Shown here in pieces: positions 4,760 through 5,690 of a stretch of 5,690 bases of DNA. The translations under genes were made by a program, and so were the position numbers. The notes under the pieces were generated by a model. The model was not told the origin of the DNA. It saw nothing but the letters and a program-made list of their open reading frames with translations, and ran no database searches. The stretch's first letter is position 1; each line of letters starts with the position of its first letter. The stretch lies in contig CAMJTZ010000128.1 of NCBI GenBank assembly GCA_946408865.1, positions 1 to 5,690 of the forward strand. The letters are read 5' to 3'. The stretch comes from an uncultured Clostridia bacterium (GTDB lineage: Bacteria; Bacillota_A; Clostridia; Christensenellales; Aristaeellaceae).

Positions 4760-4828
4760 ATAGCACCTGACGATCCGAAAACTCAAAGCCGAAGGTGCAG
4801 AGCTATAGAAAGATCGGAAGGAAACCTT
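4760..4828 (+). ncRNA. Possible structured RNA in the gap after the toxin gene
   Basis: GCACCT (4763-4768) pairs perfectly with AGGTGC (4793-4798). An outer ATAG/CTAT pair (4760-4763, 4803-4806) is possible as an alternative extension. Loop bases CGATC (4771-4775) can pair with GATCG (4812-4816), which would make a pseudoknot, and AAGG-AAA-CCTT (4818-4828) is a mini-hairpin. The GC-rich hairpin at 4854-4881 follows, with a T-run 10 nt beyond it on this strand. The loop text CTCAAAGCC is faintly like riboswitch junctions, but I cannot match a known class and no plus-strand gene follows. This is speculative. Confidence 0.22.
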
Positions 4829-4845
4829 ATGACGCCCTTGACAGT

Positions 4846-4881
4846 AAAAAACGCTGCCGGGGCGTTTTCTTCCCCCGGCAG
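4846..4881 (-). terminator. Rho-independent terminator of the DUF308 gene
   Basis: On the minus strand CTGCCGGGG (complement of 4873-4881) pairs with CCCCGGCAG (complement of 4854-4862) around a 10-nt loop. It is followed by CG and six Ts (complement of 4846-4851). It lies about 30 nt after the DUF308 stop codon. A T-run also follows at 4892-4897 on the plus strand, so some function in the other direction is possible. Confidence 0.93.
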
Positions 4882-4909
4882 CTGCTGTATGTTTTTTCAG
4901 GATCCGGAC

Positions 4910-5416
4910 TCAGTCGTCGTCCAGCGCAAAGCGCATTGCGATCAGGCTGATACCGGCTTCGATGAAGTACAGGCCGATGAGGATGCCTACCGCCACCGCT
5001 GTCACCTGCGGGAAAATGAAGGTAAAGACACCGACGCCAATGCTCAGGATACCTGTGATAAGCTCCAGGAACCAATGGTCGTTCTCCTTCTTTTCCTGGA
5101 TCGAGATCGCGATGGACAGGATGCCGTGCAGAACGAAGTATGCACCGATGATATAGAGCAGCACCGTATCAATCACCAGGGTCGCGCCGGGGCGGATGAA
5201 GCAGATGATACCGACGATGATCGCCAGAACGTTGGTGATGATCGCCAGCGCGCCTACGTTGTACTTGATGCTGTTAGCCAGTCCGACGATACCGTAGACG
5301 AGCATACCGATACCGATAATGAAACCGGCCGCCATGAACGTCGCCAGAGGCGTCAGCATGAGTGAAAAGCCGCTGCCAATCAGCAGAATCCCCAAAATGA
5401 TACAAAGAATAATCAT
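4910..5416 (-). CDS. DUF308 / HdeD-like integral membrane protein (168 aa)
   Basis: A 168-residue, very hydrophobic protein with six predicted membrane helices: about 1-21 (MIILCIILGILLIGSGFSLM), 24-47, 54-76, 80-106, 116-136 and 139-161. Short loops and repeated G-rich turns (FIIGIGMLVYGIVGL, LLYIIGAYFVLHGILSI, ILIGLYFIEAGISLI) show the internal duplication typical of the DUF308/HdeD family. The end is acidic (ALDDD). HdeD of E. coli is linked to acid resistance; in Clostridia the role is unknown, probably envelope or stress related. The start is the ATG complementary to 5414-5416, with AAAGGAG 7 nt upstream. The frame runs on to an ATG at 5551, but that extension is polar, has no ribosome binding site and crosses the promoter and tRNA-like DNA. 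The gene is monocistronic, with its own promoter and terminator. Confidence 0.93.
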   Translation of the reverse strand: MIILCIILGILLIGSGFSLMLTPLATFMAAGFIIGIGMLVYGIVGLANSIKYNVGALAIITNVLAIIVGIICFIRPGATLVIDTVLLYIIGAYFVLHGILSIAISIQEKKENDHWFLELITGILSIGVGVFTFIFPQVTAVAVGILIGLYFIEAGISLIAMRFALDDD

Positions 5417-5471
5417 CCTGAATCTCCTTTCGATTCGGTTGTAAAATATTAAGGTTTCCCTTTTCCGGATC

Positions 5472-5500
5472 ATATTACCACATCTTTTTGCTTTTGAAAA
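5472..5500 (-). promoter_or_regulatory. Candidate promoter of the DUF308 gene
   Basis: On the minus strand TTTTCA (complement of 5495-5500), a 17-nt spacer and TAATAT (complement of 5472-5477) form a plausible promoter. The -10 is again preceded by TGG, giving the same extended core TGGTAATAT as upstream of the WYL gene. The leader would be about 50 nt. Confidence 0.5.
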
Positions 5501-5527
5501 GACGGGCCCTTCTTTTTCTTGTATTTC

Positions 5528-5543
5528 AGGACTCGAACCTATG
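5528..5543 (-). repeat. Second copy of the tRNA T-arm sequence
   Basis: AGGACTCGAACCTATG here is identical to 5659-5674 in the T-arm of the tRNA-Val at the right edge, 131 bp away. Read on the minus strand it is CATAGGTTCGAGTCCT. The 11 bases GGTTCGAGTCC are common to many tRNAs, so the match is tRNA-derived rather than specific to valine. Flanks do not fold into a tRNA: no matching 5' acceptor strand lies in the expected place and the T-stem is broken. It is a tRNA fragment, pseudo-tRNA or old attachment-site remnant. Confidence 0.6.
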
Positions 5544-5605
5544 TTCCGCAACGGATATGGTCGTGATCGCAGGGCCCCGTAGTCACAGGTTCTGATATTC
5601 CCACC

Positions 5606-5640
5606 AAAGCAAAAGGAGTCTCGCTTTCGCGGACTCCCTT
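5606..5640 (-). terminator. Terminator downstream of tRNA-Val
   Basis: On the minus strand GGAGTC (complement of 5632-5637) pairs with GACTCC (complement of 5615-5620). Capping pairs CGC/GCG surround a GAAA loop, and the U-rich tract TTTTGCTTT (complement of 5606-5614) follows. It sits 5 nt after the CCA end of the tRNA. It is the core of a longer inverted repeat (5600-5620 with 5632-5652, 19 of 21 positions matching) whose outer arm contains the tRNA 3' end. Confidence 0.8.
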
Positions 5641-5645
5641 TACTT

Positions 5646-5690
5646 TGGTGGGATTAGTAGGACTCGAACCTATGACCCCCACGATGTCAA
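5646..5690 (-). tRNA. tRNA-Val (anticodon GAC), 3' portion only
   Basis: The minus strand reads, from the right edge, anticodon loop TTGACAT (anticodon GAC, complement of 5684-5690), stem CGTGG, variable loop GGGTC, T-arm ATAGG-TTCGAGT-CCTAC, acceptor strand TAATCCC, discriminator A and an encoded CCA (complement of 5646-5648). The loop and variable region closely resemble the known bacterial tRNA-Val(GAC). The outermost T-stem pair is an A-C mismatch. The 5' half (acceptor, D-arm, anticodon 5' strand) lies beyond the window; the acceptor 5' strand should be GGGATTA. Confidence 0.94.

Noticed and set aside
4766..4798. Hammerhead ribozyme, suggested by CTGACGA and a later GAA
   Set aside because: The flanking bases pair with each other rather than with a strand carrying a cleavage site, and the GAAA core is incomplete.
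4760..4828. Cyclic-di-GMP (GEMM) or glycine riboswitch, suggested by CAAAGCC and CCGAAGG
   Set aside because: The other conserved blocks of both classes are missing and no regulated gene follows on that strand.
4829..5365. Plus-strand frame of 178 codons opposite the DUF308 gene, with a purine-rich stretch before its ATG
   Set aside because: The protein is a run of Asp, Gln and Arg with no fold, it crosses the terminator hairpin, and it is antisense to a well-supported membrane protein.
5417..5551. 45-residue N-terminal extension of the DUF308 protein
   Set aside because: It is polar and runs through the promoter and the tRNA-like fragment, while the inner ATG has a good ribosome binding site and begins directly with a membrane helix as the family does.
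5528..5600. A second functional tRNA gene
   Set aside because: The T-stem is broken, the base before the anticodon position is not U, and no 5' acceptor strand complements the 3' side.
1..5690. CRISPR array, insertion sequence or integrase
   Set aside because: No regularly spaced direct repeats, no transposase or recombinase frame and no terminal repeats around a gene were seen on either strand.

Overview
The window looks like a piece of a Gram-positive, Clostridia-type chromosome (Bacillota). This rests on near-consensus AGGAGG ribosome binding sites in front of most genes, U-rich intrinsic terminators, sigma-A-like promoters, and proteins of the kind found in gut or rumen Clostridia. G+C is moderately high, with much CGG and CCG codon use. 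The toxin-antitoxin pair and the AT-rich patch before the left-edge gene are visibly poorer in G+C. The genus cannot be fixed from the sequence alone.

Left third (1-1493, all minus strand). The 5' end of a type I restriction-modification methyltransferase gene (hsdM) runs off the left edge. Upstream of it lie a short relic of the C-terminus of a WYL-domain regulator (222-296), a small acidic ORF of doubtful status (298-495), and an intact WYL transcriptional regulator (507-1493). The relic and the intact gene share their last ~60 bp at roughly 80% identity. A second, tandem WYL gene was therefore probably lost, leaving only its tail.

Large intergenic region (1494-2051). No gene is visible in these 558 bp, but they are dense in signals. 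A minus-strand promoter for the WYL gene has a perfect 22-bp palindrome directly behind it. A plus-strand promoter candidate sits at 1605-1632. A cluster of DnaA boxes (two exact TTATCCACA 9-mers in inverted orientation, three with one mismatch) surrounds an A/T-rich stretch, together with several hairpins. Genes to the left run leftward and genes to the right run rightward, so the layout resembles a replication origin, or at least a DnaA-binding regulatory region. No dnaA or dnaN gene is in view.

Middle (2052-3865, plus strand). Two small orphan genes (a CxxC protein and a 60-residue charged protein) end in a strong terminator. A 122-residue XRE-type regulator with its own terminator follows. 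Then comes a 233-residue protein whose C-terminus resembles a sigma-70 region 4 / HTH domain. This combination is typical of accessory or mobile-element-derived DNA, but no integrase, relaxase or replication gene is present to prove it.

Right third. A complete type II toxin-antitoxin operon (Phd/YefM-type antitoxin, PIN-domain toxin; 4058-4697) has its own promoter. A ~200-bp gap follows, holding a possible structured RNA and a terminator. A minus-strand DUF308/HdeD-like six-helix membrane protein gene (4910-5416) comes next. The right edge carries the 3' part of tRNA-Val(GAC) on the minus strand, its terminator, and a second copy of its T-arm 131 bp away.

The restriction-modification gene, WYL regulator(s) and toxin-antitoxin pair suggest a small defence or accessory neighbourhood. 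The DnaA-box cluster is the most unusual feature.
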